A DNA stretch of 64,000 nucleotides from Gallionella sp. (GCA_028688275.1 JAQTYN010000005.1:1-64000), one strand, 5' to 3'. Counted from the first letter of the stretch, positions 45,598 through 57,886 are shown. The notes: a model not told the origin generated them from the letters alone. Numbers and translations: made by a program.

Positions 45598-46952
45598 ACT
45601 TTTGTCTTGCTACGTTCAGCCAAACGTTCTTCCAGATAATGGATGCTGGTTCCACCACCAATAAACGCAGCATCTTGTAGCAATTCACGATGCAGAGCTG
45701 TGTTGGTTTCAATACCTTCCACTGCCATTTCCGACAAAGCGATGCGCATACGTGCCATGGCTTGCTCACGGGTATCGCCGTAAGCAATGATCTTACCGAT
45801 CATCGAGTCATAGTGAGGTGGGACGAAATAATTGGCATAGACATGGGAGTCAACGCGAATCCCAGGGCCGCCAGGTGGATGCCAAGTGGTGATGCGACCA
45901 GGAGAAGGTGTAAATTTGTAGGGATGTTCCGCGTTAATACGGCACTCAATCGCATGACCTTTGAACTGAATATCGCGTTGACGGAAAGGTAATTTTTCGC
46001 CTGCTGCAATCAAGATTTGCTGTTGCACGATGTCGATACCTGTAATCATTTCGGTTACAGGATGTTCCACTTGCACACGGGTATTCATTTCGATAAAGAA
46101 GAACTCGCCGTTTTCAAACAAAAACTCAAAGGTTCCCGCGCCACGATAACCAATTTTTCGACACGCTTCCGCACAACGTTCACCGACTTTATTGCGCAAA
46201 CGCGCATTCAATAAGGGTGCTGGTGCTTCTTCGATAATTTTTTGGTGACGACGCTGCATGGAGCAATCACGTTCACCCAGATAAACCGCGTTGCCGTGTT
46301 GGTCTGCTAATACTTGGATTTCAATATGACGCGGGTTTTCCAAGAATTTTTCCATGTACACCATGGGATTATTGAAAGCCGCTTGCGCTTCGGAGCGCGT
46401 CATGGTCACCGCATTGAGCAACGCCGCTTCGGTATGAACCACGCGCATCCCACGTCCACCACCACCACCCGATGCTTTGATAATCACGGGATAACCGATA
46501 GAGCGCGCAATTTTGATGATTTCAGCTGGATTGTCTGGCAACGCACCTTCAACGCCAGGCACACACGGTACGCCCGCTTTTTTCATAGCGATCTTCGCGC
46601 TGACTTTGTCGCCCATTAAGCGGATTGTTTCCGCACGCGGACCGATAAAGACAAAGCCACATTTCTCAACACGCTCAGAAAAATCGGCATTTTCAGATAA
46701 AAAGCCGTAACCAGGGTGGATCGCCTGTGCATCCGTCACTTCTGCCGCGCTGATAATCGCGGGAATATTCAGGTAGCTCAGCGTAGACGAGGCGGGGCCA
46801 ATACAAACAGACTCATCGGCGAGTTTGACATACTTAGCATCTGCATCCGCTTCGGAATGCACCACAACCGTTTTAATACCTAGCTCACGACAGGCACGCT
46901 GGATACGGAGAGCGATTTCGCCGCGATTGGCAATCAGGATTTTTTCAAACAT
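45594..46952 (-). CDS. accC: Biotin carboxylase subunit of acetyl-CoA carboxylase
   Basis: This 452-residue ATP-grasp enzyme carboxylates the biotin on AccB, the first half of malonyl-CoA formation. It begins [17 protein letters not shown]; the glycine-rich loop [13 protein letters not shown] and [18 protein letters not shown] are clear. I start at 46952 with GGAG upstream; an in-frame codon at 46979 adds nine residues. It follows accB by 56 bp. Biotin comes from the bio genes elsewhere in this window. Confidence 0.97.
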   Translation of the reverse strand: MFEKILIANRGEIALRIQRACRELGIKTVVVHSEADADAKYVKLADESVCIGPASSTLSYLNIPAIISAAEVTDAQAIHPGYGFLSENADFSERVEKCGFVFIGPRAETIRLMGDKVSAKIAMKKAGVPCVPGVEGALPDNPAEIIKIARSIGYPVIIKASGGGGGRGMRVVHTEAALLNAVTMTRSEAQAAFNNPMVYMEKFLENPRHIEIQVLADQHGNAVYLGERDCSMQRRHQKIIEEAPAPLLNARLRNKVGERCAEACRKIGYRGAGTFEFLFENGEFFFIEMNTRVQVEHPVTEMITGIDIVQQQILIAAGEKLPFRQRDIQFKGHAIECRINAEHPYKFTPSPGRITTWHPPGGPGIRVDSHVYANYFVPPHYDSMIGKIIAYGDTREQAMARMRIALSEMAVEGIETNTALHRELLQDAAFIGGGTSIHYLEERLAERSKTKV

Positions 46953-47008
46953 GGGTAAGCTCCGAACATGCAACGACAACGCATTGCTGCGCCGTTAAAA
47001 AAGCGATA

Positions 47009-47470
47009 TTAGCCAATTGTAAATAATGGTTGACCAAATTCAACAGGCTGACCATTTTCGACCAGAATGGCGGTAATGACACCACTTTGATCTGCTTCAA
47101 TCTCATTCAGCAACTTCATCGCTTCAATAATACAGAGGGTTTCACCACTTTTAACCGCTTGACCTAGCTCAACAAAAGGCTTCGCACCAGGTGTTGCGCT
47201 ACGATAGAACGTACCCACCATAGGAGATTTCACAGCATGACCCGTTGCCGCTGCGGGTTGAGCAGGTTCGGCGGCAACAATTGGGGCAGCGGCAGGCGTA
47301 GCAGCAACCACTTGTTGTTGATATTGTGGCTGAGGCGAAGCTTGGACATATTGGGCAGGCGCAACAGTGCGCGTGATACGTACGCGCTCTTCACCCTCAC
47401 TAATTTCGAGTTCAGCGATGCCTGATCCTTCGACTAAGTCGATGAGCGTTTTTAGTTTGCGTAAATCCAT
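47009..47470 (-). CDS. accB: Biotin carboxyl carrier protein
   Basis: This 153-residue protein carries biotin between carboxylase and transcarboxylase. The biotinyl lysine lies in [14 protein letters not shown] near residue 120. An Ala/Pro-rich linker (~45-80) joins it to the N-terminal region [23 protein letters not shown]. It lies 10 bp downstream of aroQ. Confidence 0.97.
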   Translation of the reverse strand: MDLRKLKTLIDLVEGSGIAELEISEGEERVRITRTVAPAQYVQASPQPQYQQQVVAATPAAAPIVAAEPAQPAAATGHAVKSPMVGTFYRSATPGAKPFVELGQAVKSGETLCIIEAMKLLNEIEADQSGVITAILVENGQPVEFGQPLFTIG

Positions 47471-47480
47471 GGTTGTCTCC

Positions 47481-47924
47481 TTATAAATTCGATTGATGGT
47501 TCAGTGCAAATTGCACGGCATATTCATAGCCTTTTGCGCCCAAGCCGCTAATGACACCCACGGCAATATCTGAGAAGTACGACTTTTGACGAAAAGCTTC
47601 TCTGGCATATACGTTGGAAAGATGGATTTCGACAAAGGGAATCGCAACCGCCGCCAGCGCATCTCGCAACGCAACACTGGTGTGCGTAAATGCAGCGGGG
47701 TTAATGACAATAAATTGAGTACCGTCTAGTCTCGCTTGATGAATACGCTCAATGAGCACCACCTCTGCATTACTTTGCAAGTAAGTCAGAGATGCACCAT
47801 GATTATGCGCCAAATTCACTAAACGTGTGTTAATTTCGTCTAACGTGATGCTTCCATACACATTAGGTTCACGGCTACCCAACAAATTCAGGTTAGGGCC
47901 ATGTAAAACAAGGATATTTTTCAT
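47481..47924 (-). CDS. aroQ: Type II 3-dehydroquinate dehydratase
   Basis: This 147-residue shikimate-pathway enzyme dehydrates 3-dehydroquinate. It has [17 protein letters not shown] with the catalytic tyrosine, [17 protein letters not shown] and [11 protein letters not shown] with the catalytic histidine. I start at 47924; an in-frame ATG at 47981 precedes the conserved [11 protein letters not shown] start by 19 residues. Confidence 0.96.
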   Translation of the reverse strand: MKNILVLHGPNLNLLGSREPNVYGSITLDEINTRLVNLAHNHGASLTYLQSNAEVVLIERIHQARLDGTQFIVINPAAFTHTSVALRDALAAVAIPFVEIHLSNVYAREAFRQKSYFSDIAVGVISGLGAKGYEYAVQFALNHQSNL

Positions 47925-48031
47925 ACGCGGATTTTGCCGCAAATTGGGTATGTTTGTCCAGATTTTCGCTGAAATTATCAAAAATTATTCATCAGCCACC
48001 ATAGCTGACACAGAACACGAGAAATGGGAAT

Positions 48032-49885
48032 TTAACGTACAACTGTTTTTAACGTGCGTAAAAATGTGGGTGCATCTTGATAACCCACCACGCGCGAATC
48101 CGTTATTTCGTGGCCTTGCTTATCAAAAAACAAAATAGCGGGCGGGCCATATAAGCCAAAGCGTTTCAGCAAATCCTTATCGGCTGCACTGTTCTGCGTC
48201 ATATCAATTTGCAAGGTAGCCATCGCATTGAGCTGAGTTTGAACGGTGGGATTGCTAAATGTATTGCGCTCCATTTCTTTGCAGGACACGCACCAATCTG
48301 CGTAAAAATCCAACATCACCACCTTGCCCAGAGACTGCGCTAAACGTTGCTCAAGTTCAGCTACATCTTTGATGCGTTCAAATTTTTGAACAGCAACTTG
48401 AGCATGCGCATCGGTTATACCCGCAAGCGGGCGCAAAATATCCTTCGCACCCGACAGTGCGCCGATTAAATAGGCTATTCCCAGCAACAAGGTAAAGGTG
48501 CCCACCCCTTTTTGAAATTTTTGTACTCCTGTCGCGTTATGCGGCAAGACATCCAGCACATGCAAATAGCTCGAAGAAATAATGAGCAACGTCGCCCACA
48601 ACAACATTTGTACACTCATGGGCAATAGCGATTGCACAATCCAGATTGCGAGTGCCAACATCAGTACGCCAAAGAAACGCTTGACAGACTCCATCCATGC
48701 CCCTGCCTTGGGCAGCAATGCGCCTGCCGATGCGCCAACGAGCAACAGCGGTGCTCCCATGCCCAATGCCAGTGCAAACAGCGCAACGCCGCCCAGTAGT
48801 GCATCGTGAGATTGACCGATATAGAGCAACGCAGCCGCAAGCGGAGCCGCGACACAGGGTCCCATGATGATGGCGGAGAGTGCGCCCATGATAAACACGC
48901 TACTGAGATGACCGCCGTGTAACTGACTACTGGTTTGGCTCAATTTGCTTTGCAGTGCGGTTGGCAACTGCAATTCATAAAATCCAAACATCGACAACGA
49001 TAACAACACAAAAACAGCCGCAAAGCTGCCTAAAACTGCTGGGGTTTGTAGGGCGTTGGAAATGAGATCGCCCGACAAACCCGCAGCGACACCTGCTAGT
49101 GCATATGTGACTGCCATGCCCAAAACATAAGCCAGTGACAGGAAGAATGCATGTTTATGGGTGATTTTTTCGCCCCTTCCAACAATAATGCCCGACAAAA
49201 TGGGGATCATGGGGAAAACACAAGGAGTAAGTGCGAGCAACAATCCTGCCCCAAAAAAGAAAGAAATAATTAACCAGAAATTCCCCCCCCGTAACAGCGC
49301 GGCCATTTTTGAGGTATCGTCTGTCGCCACTTGTGCAACAGGATTTGAGGCAACTGGATCGCTTGTGGGCTGAGCGGATGGCATGATGGCCGTCACCGAA
49401 GAGGCCTGACTCGGTATGGTTGGTGATGCGATGTTGGATTTTGGTAAGTCGATGGAGAGTACTTTGTCGATAGGGGGATAGCATAAACCTTGATCGCTAC
49501 ACCCTTGATAAGTCGCATTCAAGGTTAAATGCGTCTTATTGCTGTGATCTAGGATAATTTGCGCCTGAAAAGGACGATGAAAAACGGCAATCTCACCAAA
49601 GTTGGGATCTTGCTTGATTTCACCTGTGGGAAAATTGATCTCTTTGAGCTTGATGTCGCTTTCATTGCTCGTGAAATGGACTTTATCACGATACAAATAA
49701 TAACCAGGCGTGACGTGGAAATTGACTTGTACGGTATGGGCATCACGCACCACCACATCCACCGAGAAAGCTTGATCGGGCTTTAAAAATTCAGGTTTAC
49801 TGGTGCCAGAAAGTCGATCTAGTAAACTATCAGCATGGCTCACTGAACTCAATAAACACCCTAAAAACAACAAAACAAATCGCAT
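48032..49885 (-). CDS. dsbD: Thiol:disulfide interchange protein DsbD
   Basis: This 617-residue inner-membrane protein carries electrons from cytoplasmic thioredoxin to periplasmic thiol proteins. It has a signal peptide, a periplasmic alpha domain with a Cys pair (YQGCSDQGLCYPP), eight membrane helices with the two redox cysteines (LTPCVFPMIP and GPCVAAPLAAAL) and a C-terminal thioredoxin-like domain with WCVSCK. All six expected cysteines are present. It begins 3 bp after cutA ends, within the ten-gene minus-strand run. Confidence 0.95.
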   Translation of the reverse strand: MRFVLLFLGCLLSSVSHADSLLDRLSGTSKPEFLKPDQAFSVDVVVRDAHTVQVNFHVTPGYYLYRDKVHFTSNESDIKLKEINFPTGEIKQDPNFGEIAVFHRPFQAQIILDHSNKTHLTLNATYQGCSDQGLCYPPIDKVLSIDLPKSNIASPTIPSQASSVTAIMPSAQPTSDPVASNPVAQVATDDTSKMAALLRGGNFWLIISFFFGAGLLLALTPCVFPMIPILSGIIVGRGEKITHKHAFFLSLAYVLGMAVTYALAGVAAGLSGDLISNALQTPAVLGSFAAVFVLLSLSMFGFYELQLPTALQSKLSQTSSQLHGGHLSSVFIMGALSAIIMGPCVAAPLAAALLYIGQSHDALLGGVALFALALGMGAPLLLVGASAGALLPKAGAWMESVKRFFGVLMLALAIWIVQSLLPMSVQMLLWATLLIISSSYLHVLDVLPHNATGVQKFQKGVGTFTLLLGIAYLIGALSGAKDILRPLAGITDAHAQVAVQKFERIKDVAELEQRLAQSLGKVVMLDFYADWCVSCKEMERNTFSNPTVQTQLNAMATLQIDMTQNSAADKDLLKRFGLYGPPAILFFDKQGHEITDSRVVGYQDAPTFLRTLKTVVR

Positions 49886-49888
49886 CTC

Positions 49889-50218
49889 TTATTCCTTAAC
49901 TAGCGTTTCTTGATTGACCCAACTTAGGTAGGCGGGCAGCCCAATCGCAACAGGAAGGGCAATGATTTCGGGGAGATTGTAAGGGTGTGCGGCGCAAATC
50001 AGTTGCTCAAGACGAGGATAAGCCGCTCGCGTAGTCTTAATCAACAAGGGGACTTCCGTCGTTGTTTCTATTGCATCTTGCCAGCGATAGGTAGAAGTGC
50101 AAGGTGCTAACTGATTCACGCACGCCGCCGCATGCTGCGCAACAATAGTCTGTGCCAATTGCGCGGCAGATGCCGCATCAGGCAGATTTGTCAGCACAAG
50201 CAAAATTTCATCGTTCAT
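49889..50218 (-). CDS. cutA: Divalent-cation tolerance protein CutA
   Basis: This 109-residue trimeric protein is linked to copper tolerance in E. coli, although its exact role is unsettled. It has CVNQLAPCTSTYRW, EVPLLIKT and HPYNLPEIIALPVAIGLPAYLSWV. It overlaps holA by 4 bp and is followed at once by dsbD, an order seen in several proteobacteria. Confidence 0.94.
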   Translation of the reverse strand: MNDEILLVLTNLPDAASAAQLAQTIVAQHAAACVNQLAPCTSTYRWQDAIETTTEVPLLIKTTRAAYPRLEQLICAAHPYNLPEIIALPVAIGLPAYLSWVNQETLVKE

Positions 50219-51219
50219 CGCGCAATTCGCATACCAAGTTGCAACAACTCATCCCATACATCGCCTAGTCTGAGTCCTTTGATGGTTTTATCCACGCGCG
50301 CCGCATGTTGCATGGCAGCTGCGATTTGTGCAAAGCGCAAGCGACGTGCGGCATTTTCGATCAACGCCTGTTTCGTCGCTGGCCACACCCGCGCGTCACG
50401 AATGGCGTTGCTCAAACTATCGCCGCGTTGCGTTGCCTGCAACACTTTGCCCAAGGTTCGAATATCTTCGCTCATCGTCCATAATACTAGCGGTGTCGCC
50501 GTCCCTTCTGCACGCAACCCCTCTAGAATATGCGCAAAACGGGCGGCATCTTTGTTTAACATCGCTTCAGAGAGCTTAAAAATATCATAGCGTGCGACAT
50601 CCATCACCACGTCTTTGACGGGTTCAAACGCCAAGTTACCCACGGGAAAGATCAATGCCAGTTTTTGAATTTCTTGGAAAGCCGCCAGCATATTGCCTTC
50701 GCAGCGTTCCGCCAGAAACGCAAGCGTACTGGCATCGGCGGATTGTCCCTGACGTTGCAAGCGACCTGCAATCCAGCGAGGCAATGCTTGGCGAGGCACA
50801 TCGTCAGCGGTCACCATCACGGCACGTTGTTGTAATGCCACAAACCATTTGCTGTTGCGCGCAGTTTTGTCCAGTTTGGGCAAGGTAATCAGCGTCAGAA
50901 TATCATCACTTAAGTGTGTCACGTACTCCTGTAGTGCTACGCCTCCTTCTACGCCAGGCTTGCCCGTGGGAATACGCAAATCCACCACTTTACGTGAGCC
51001 AAATAGGGATAGACTCTGTGTGGCGTTCAGTAGCTCATGCCATTTGAAATGCTGATCGACAATAAATGTTTCGCGCTCTAAATAGCCCGATGTGCGTGCC
51101 GCCGCGCGAATGGCATCTGCCGCCTCAATCACCAGCAGCAAAGCATCACCATGCACCACATACAAAGGTTTGAGTGTCGAAGCAAGGTGACGCGGTAGCT
51201 CTTCGCTGGTAATCACCAT
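50215..51219 (-). CDS. holA: DNA polymerase III delta subunit
   Basis: This 334-residue clamp-loader subunit opens the beta clamp. It shows the family start (LKPLYVVHGDALLLVIEAADAIRAAA), the AAA-like fold core and the C-terminal WPATKQALIENAARRL and IKGLRLGDVWDELLQL. It follows lptE by 4 bp. The leuS-lptE-holA order is conserved in proteobacteria. Confidence 0.94.
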   Translation of the reverse strand: MVITSEELPRHLASTLKPLYVVHGDALLLVIEAADAIRAAARTSGYLERETFIVDQHFKWHELLNATQSLSLFGSRKVVDLRIPTGKPGVEGGVALQEYVTHLSDDILTLITLPKLDKTARNSKWFVALQQRAVMVTADDVPRQALPRWIAGRLQRQGQSADASTLAFLAERCEGNMLAAFQEIQKLALIFPVGNLAFEPVKDVVMDVARYDIFKLSEAMLNKDAARFAHILEGLRAEGTATPLVLWTMSEDIRTLGKVLQATQRGDSLSNAIRDARVWPATKQALIENAARRLRFAQIAAAMQHAARVDKTIKGLRLGDVWDELLQLGMRIAR

Positions 51220-51223
51220 GGCT

Positions 51224-51733
51224 TTAGTCTGCTTCGGGGACGGGTTTGGCGCGGCTTAAACGACGGATCAGCTGCTGCACCATATCTGTCCGCATACTTT
51301 GATACAACATCGCTTCTTCGGACTCTTTCGCCAGAATTTTGGTGTCATCGTAGGAATAATCGCGGCGAATAATCATCTCTTCGGCTGGAACCCAAATATT
51401 TTTGTTTAAGTCATAAGCCCGCATGGAAACACGGTAGCGCAATTGAAACTCATTCACCCGCCCTGCCCCACTTAAGGTCAAAATTTGCTTTTCAGGCATT
51501 TCACTGGCGATGTCAAGTATGATATCCGCTTGCTCAGGCGTTGTCACAAAACTGACGTGATTGGCGGCCAAGTTACGTCTTAAATCCACAACAAAGGGTG
51601 AACTTTGATTAGGGGCTTGCAAATACAAGGTCTTAAATGGCATCCCCACCTCACCACGCAAATGAAAGCCACAGGCGGTGAGTAAAAAAACGGATAACCA
51701 AGTAATTGTACGAATCAGCTTCATATTAGGCAT
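51224..51733 (-). CDS. lptE: LPS-assembly lipoprotein LptE
   Basis: This 169-residue lipoprotein plugs the LptD barrel during export of lipopolysaccharide to the outer membrane. The lipobox is LLTACGFHLRG, with the conserved GFHLRG after the cysteine. RRDYSYDDTKILAKESEEAMLYQSMR is typical. The ATG at 51733 follows the leuS stop directly; an inner ATG at 51724 would also give a good signal peptide. Confidence 0.94.
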   Translation of the reverse strand: MPNMKLIRTITWLSVFLLTACGFHLRGEVGMPFKTLYLQAPNQSSPFVVDLRRNLAANHVSFVTTPEQADIILDIASEMPEKQILTLSGAGRVNEFQLRYRVSMRAYDLNKNIWVPAEEMIIRRDYSYDDTKILAKESEEAMLYQSMRTDMVQQLIRRLSRAKPVPEAD

Positions 51734-54370
<2,637 letters not shown>

Positions 54371-54530
54371 CTAAGTGAAAATTCTCAAGGCGGGCATTAT
54401 AGCGGTATCGTTTGACTGCTGGTAACTTGACGCAATTCACATCTGCCAACCCACCTCAAACTTTAATGCTTCATCGCTCCTGATTAATTAGGCTTGCGGT
54501 ATTTTCTCTCGCAAACAGCTTCAATCTATC

Positions 54531-54551
54531 CCACTATCCCATAGATAGTGG
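54531..54551. promoter_or_regulatory. 8-bp inverted repeat between leuS and the barrel-protein gene
   Basis: CCACTATC and GATAGTGG form a perfect 8-bp inverted repeat around CCATA, within the 377-bp divergent gap. There is no T-tract. Elsewhere in this gap a CCAATGAAAATTGG palindrome (about 54648) and an AT-rich stretch are the only visible features. An operator is possible; no binding protein can be named. Confidence 0.35.
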
Positions 54552-54735
54552 CGATGTTACCTGCACGACCACCTTTTTTCTGCCACCCCTATTGAACTTT
54601 TTCGTACTTAATCTCTCTATGTTGATGCTTTTCGTAGGGTATTCAAACCAATGAAAATTGGTTTTTTGTTTTACCTGACAAAAAGCACACCCGATACGGG
54701 GCTTTATTAATGTAAAAATCGCAAGAGAGTAGAAA

Positions 54736-55323
54736 ATGAAGAAAATTATCGCTATCGCTGTATTGTCCACCTTAACGGCACCTGCTTTTGCAGGCACTGT
54801 TGATATGACTGGGTTCTATGCAGGTGTCACGCTGGGAACAGGCAATGCTAGCTTCACCGCGCCTGTTGGCTCTACCGTATTGGTGGACAACCCAAAAACA
54901 AAGCCTGTTTATGGTGTAATGGGCGGTTATCGCTACAACCAAAACTTGGCTGTTGAACTGGCTTACACAGGTGCTAGCTATTTCAACACCACAACAGCAG
55001 CTGGCTTGAAGTACCTGAGCAAACAAATTGTATTTGCAGTGACGGCTGTTGGTACTTATCCAATTAACGATTCGTTCTCCGTTTACGGCAAACTGGGCGT
55101 GGCACGTGCTTCATCCGAAAATAATGCTGTGGCTGAGCAAAACACCACTCGCATCGGTGCGACTTACGGCGTGGGCGCGGAATACAAATTCACCCCTAAC
55201 ATCGCTGCACGTCTAGGGGTTGATCGCTATGCAGTAACAGCAACAATCCCAACCGTATTGCCAGCAACACAACAAAACAGCAATGCAACTACGGTGAATG
55301 CAGGTCTGGTTTACTCGTTCTAA
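54736..55323 (+). CDS. Outer-membrane beta-barrel protein
   Basis: This 195-residue protein has a signal peptide cleaved after AFA, then alternating strands rich in Gly, Tyr and Ala (FYAGVTLGTGNASF, GVMGGYRYNQNLAVELAY, FSVYGKLGVARASS, ATYGVGAEYKFTPNIAARLGVDRY). It ends in VYSF, with the C-terminal Phe used as an outer-membrane assembly signal. This fits an eight-strand OmpA/OmpX-like barrel. No OmpA peptidoglycan domain is present. GAGAGTAG precedes the ATG. A strong terminator follows, which suggests an abundant single-gene message. Confidence 0.85.
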   Translation: MKKIIAIAVLSTLTAPAFAGTVDMTGFYAGVTLGTGNASFTAPVGSTVLVDNPKTKPVYGVMGGYRYNQNLAVELAYTGASYFNTTTAAGLKYLSKQIVFAVTAVGTYPINDSFSVYGKLGVARASSENNAVAEQNTTRIGATYGVGAEYKFTPNIAARLGVDRYAVTATIPTVLPATQQNSNATTVNAGLVYSF

Positions 55324-55340
55324 GCTTGTTGTAATGTCCC

Positions 55341-55367
55341 AAAAAAGCCAGGCAACTGGCTTTTTTT
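55341..55367 (+). terminator. Rho-independent terminator after the barrel-protein gene
   Basis: AAAAAAGCCAG, loop GCAA, CTGGCTTTTTTT forms a compact hairpin with a strong T-run 17 bp after the stop. Confidence 0.9.
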
Positions 55368-55415
55368 ACGCCGATAACTTGGGATAAAAATCGACTCTCA
55401 CATTTCGCAACTAAT

Positions 55416-55429
55416 TACTTTCGAAAGTA
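55416..55429. promoter_or_regulatory. 14-bp perfect palindrome upstream of the CZB gene
   Basis: TACTTTCGAAAGTA is a perfect palindrome about 160 bp before the CZB gene, followed by a TATGAT -10-like hexamer near 55451 and a TGTCC/GGACA mini-hairpin. It may be a repressor or activator site. The leader also has GGGAGTT/AACTCCC arms (55492-55536). Confidence 0.35.
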
Positions 55430-55589
55430 TTTTTAACCTTATTTTTTTGTTATGATGGCACTGTCCTAAACAAGGACAAAATGGCGCGCGTGGGAGTTCA
55501 GAGGTCTAGTTTCCCCCATTGTTTTCGTTAACTCCCCTGCGTAATCAGAAGGTAGGTATGTCTTACCACGAAGAGTATGGAGAAAAATC

Positions 55590-56045
55590 ATGACTAGCTG
55601 GTGGAGTTCCTTATTTGGCAGCAATGAAGCGACACTGATGCCTGTCGCCGAGGATGCAAACCAAGAAATTGCGGGTTTGAATTTTAAAACGGCGATCGAA
55701 GCGCATCTCAAATGGAAGGTGCGATTGATGGATGTGATTGATGGCACAAGTACTGAAGCCATTAACCCGAATATCGTCTCACATGACGATCAATGTGTCC
55801 TGGGTAAATGGCTGAATGGCGAAGGTGAAAGACAGTTCAAGAATCAGCCTGAGTTTCAAAAAGTCGTGACCGCACATAGCTATTTCCATCGTTGTGCGGG
55901 ACACACATTAGCACTCGCCTTGGATGGTAAAAATCAAGAAGCTGCAACAGAAATTACAAGCGGGGAATTTGCTAAAGCCTCGTTAGACGTGTCTCGCCAC
56001 CTGATGCATTTGTGGCGAGATTTGGGCATAGAAAAGAAAGAGTAA
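55590..56045 (+). CDS. Stand-alone CZB (zinc-binding) domain protein
   Basis: This 151-residue soluble protein consists mostly of one chemoreceptor zinc-binding domain. The expected His-Cys-His-His pattern is visible: H in AHLKWKVRLMDVIDG, C in DDQCVLGKWLNG, and the two histidines in VVTAHSYFHRCAGHTLA. Such domains bind zinc and respond to zinc or hypochlorous acid in chemoreceptors and diguanylate cyclases. This one has no output domain, so it would act through a partner; the GGDEF-EAL protein with a terminal CZB domain in this window is one candidate. GGAG precedes the ATG. Confidence 0.82.
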   Translation: MTSWWSSLFGSNEATLMPVAEDANQEIAGLNFKTAIEAHLKWKVRLMDVIDGTSTEAINPNIVSHDDQCVLGKWLNGEGERQFKNQPEFQKVVTAHSYFHRCAGHTLALALDGKNQEAATEITSGEFAKASLDVSRHLMHLWRDLGIEKKE

Positions 56046-56054
56046 TAGAATTAA

Positions 56055-56085
56055 AAGTCCCCTCCACCAATCGTGGCGGGGACTT
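56055..56085 (+). terminator. Hairpin after the CZB gene
   Basis: AAGTCCCC/GGGGACTT with an inner CCAC/GTGG pair forms a stable hairpin 9 bp after the stop. There is no clear T-run, so termination would be weak or factor-assisted. Confidence 0.45.
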
Positions 56086-56177
56086 GATACTACATATATT
56101 TTGGGTATGTCATCATCACTTCAACAAACTTGCCATGATTAACATTCCCTCAATGCCGTTTGTGTTGACACAACACG

Positions 56178-56618
56178 TTAACCTTTTGCGTGACTATTAG
56201 CCCAGCGCACAATACCGTTTACGTCCATCGCACCCGCTTGGCGAGCCACTTCGACCCCGCCTTTGAACAACGCCAACGTGGGGATGCTACGAATATTGAA
56301 CCGCATCCCAATATCCTGTGATTGCTCGGTGTCTAATTTAACCAGCCGCATATTGGGTTCTAGCTGTGCAGCGGCGGCGACAAAGGCTGGAGCCATCATG
56401 CGACAAGGTCCGCACCACGGTGCCCAAAAATCAACCAGCACAGGAATATCATTGCGCGACAGGTGCAGATTGAAGTTTTGTGAATTCAATTCCGCAGGGT
56501 GCGCATCAAACAAAGCTTGATGGCATTTGCCACAAGTGGGCTGCGCACTGAGTTTACTGGTCGGGACGCGATTGATTCCATCACAATGGGGGCAAACAAT
56601 ATGCAGGGCTTCAGACAT
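56178..56618 (-). CDS. trxC: Thioredoxin 2
   Basis: This 146-residue disulfide reductase has an N-terminal zinc ribbon (VCPHCDG and CGKCHQ) and a thioredoxin domain with the WCGPC active site. The ribbon is the mark of TrxC, which in E. coli is induced by oxidative stress. I start at 56618 (MSEALHIVCPHC); an in-frame ATG at 56675 adds 19 residues. It is monocistronic. Confidence 0.95.
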   Translation of the reverse strand: MSEALHIVCPHCDGINRVPTSKLSAQPTCGKCHQALFDAHPAELNSQNFNLHLSRNDIPVLVDFWAPWCGPCRMMAPAFVAAAAQLEPNMRLVKLDTEQSQDIGMRFNIRSIPTLALFKGGVEVARQAGAMDVNGIVRWANSHAKG

Positions 56619-56752
56619 CACGCACTCCTTAAAATAAATGGTTGAAAACAGATAGCCCTCAAATGGGGATGGCATGGGGAATTACAAGTATTAGCGATTG
56701 CTTATAATCCTTGCATCAGTCCTGTTTTGCTGGTTCAACCAAGACATTCCAT

Positions 56753-56884
56753 TAGCAGGCTGCTGAAAAACGTAATGAGCGAAGCCGAGACAAGGAAGAA
56801 ATGGGCAAAAAACGTAATTTACATGACATCTATCGCTTTTTGACACCGTTTCGGCGAGTGCAATCGTTTTACGGCAGCCTGTTA
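56753..56884. repeat. 132-bp MITE-like element
   Basis: TAGCAGGCTGCTGAAAAACG at the left and the inverse of TAACAGGCTGCCGTAAAACG at the right form 20-bp terminal inverted repeats with four mismatches. No coding frame of note lies between. TA dinucleotides at both ends would fit a Tc1/mariner (IS630)-type target. The rest of the 495-bp gap between trxC and rsuA (56619-56752 and 56885-57113) shows no other clear feature. Confidence 0.6.
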
Positions 56885-57113
56885 GTTTCACAAGTGTAGG
56901 CACTTATGCCCTAGCTTACGTTCAAATAGCCGCCTACCCCCCAAATACCGACTTAGCCCCAATCATATTGCAGAGGAAATGCAGCTTTGGTGCTGGATAG
57001 TAACGGTTAAGTGGGTTCCATAAAATCAGACCGTCACATCTTGCCGAACACACATGAAGCAATTGAATTTATCAATAAAACAAAAAATTACCGCCTTGTG
57101 TAAATGATATTCG

Positions 57114-57830
57114 CTAGACAGCGACCAGCAGTGTTAAGTCGGCTGCGTCCAGATAGCACCATTCGCCTTGTGCTAAGCCTAATGCGTCTAAAGTCAATCC
57201 ACCGATTTGTACGCGGCGGAGTTGGGCGCAGTGGTTGCCCGCAGCGGCTAACATCCGTTTAACTTGATGATATTTGCCTTGTTCAAGCACGATTTCTAAC
57301 TCATGCGTGTCACGCATTTCACAACGTACCGCCGCGCAAGGCACAGGATCATCGTGCAGGGTAACGCCCGCCAATAGATGTGCGATCAATTCAGGGGTAA
57401 TTGGGTCGGCGGTGGTGGCAATATAAACTTTGGGCACATGATACTTGGGCGACGATTGGGTATGAATAAATGCCCCATCGTCGGACATCAGCAGCAATCC
57501 TGTGGTGTCATGATCCAGCCGCCCGACAGGTTGCACATCACGTGCACGAAAAGGTTCAGGCAATAAACTCAACACCCCAGGGTGATGACTGGGTTTACGC
57601 GAACATTCAAAGTTGGCAGGTTTATGCAATGCCAAATAAATATGTTCACGATATTGCCAAGGCTCATCATACAAAGTGAAATGCAGATTCTCCGTGGAAA
57701 ACACGGCTTTTTTATCGGTGACAACTTGCCCCGCCACCGTCACGTCTCCTGACTCAATCAACTCTCCGCACCATTTGCGTGAGCCAAAGCCTTGAGATTG
57801 TAAAATTTTGTCTAGCGATAACGTTTTCAT
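57114..57830 (-). CDS. rsuA: 16S rRNA pseudouridine516 synthase
   Basis: This 238-residue enzyme has an N-terminal S4 domain (LDKILQSQGFGSRKWCGELIESGDVTVAG, in parts) and the RsuA-family catalytic motif PVGRLDHDTTGLLLMSDDG with its aspartate. QVKRMLAAAGNHCAQLRRVQIGGL is typical of the family. I start at 57830; an in-frame codon at 57839 adds three residues. The RsuA subgroup (rather than RluE/F) is likely but not proven by sequence alone. Confidence 0.9.
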   Translation of the reverse strand: MKTLSLDKILQSQGFGSRKWCGELIESGDVTVAGQVVTDKKAVFSTENLHFTLYDEPWQYREHIYLALHKPANFECSRKPSHHPGVLSLLPEPFRARDVQPVGRLDHDTTGLLLMSDDGAFIHTQSSPKYHVPKVYIATTADPITPELIAHLLAGVTLHDDPVPCAAVRCEMRDTHELEIVLEQGKYHQVKRMLAAAGNHCAQLRRVQIGGLTLDALGLAQGEWCYLDAADLTLLVAV

Positions 57831-57857
57831 CCTGCTCAATACCTATGAATTAATGCA

Positions 57858-57886
57858 ACACGCACGACCAAACGGTTCGTGCGTGT
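57858..57886. repeat. Perfect 10-bp inverted repeat between the M16 gene and rsuA
   Basis: ACACGCACGA and TCGTGCGTGT form a perfect 10-bp stem with a 9-base loop. On the minus strand only a weak AT-rich sequence follows, so it may be a poor terminator of the M16 gene or an mRNA-stabilising hairpin. Confidence 0.5.

Noticed and set aside
56691-56903. 70-codon minus-strand ORF in the trxC-rsuA gap
   Set aside because: It coincides with the MITE-like element and has no start context or motif.
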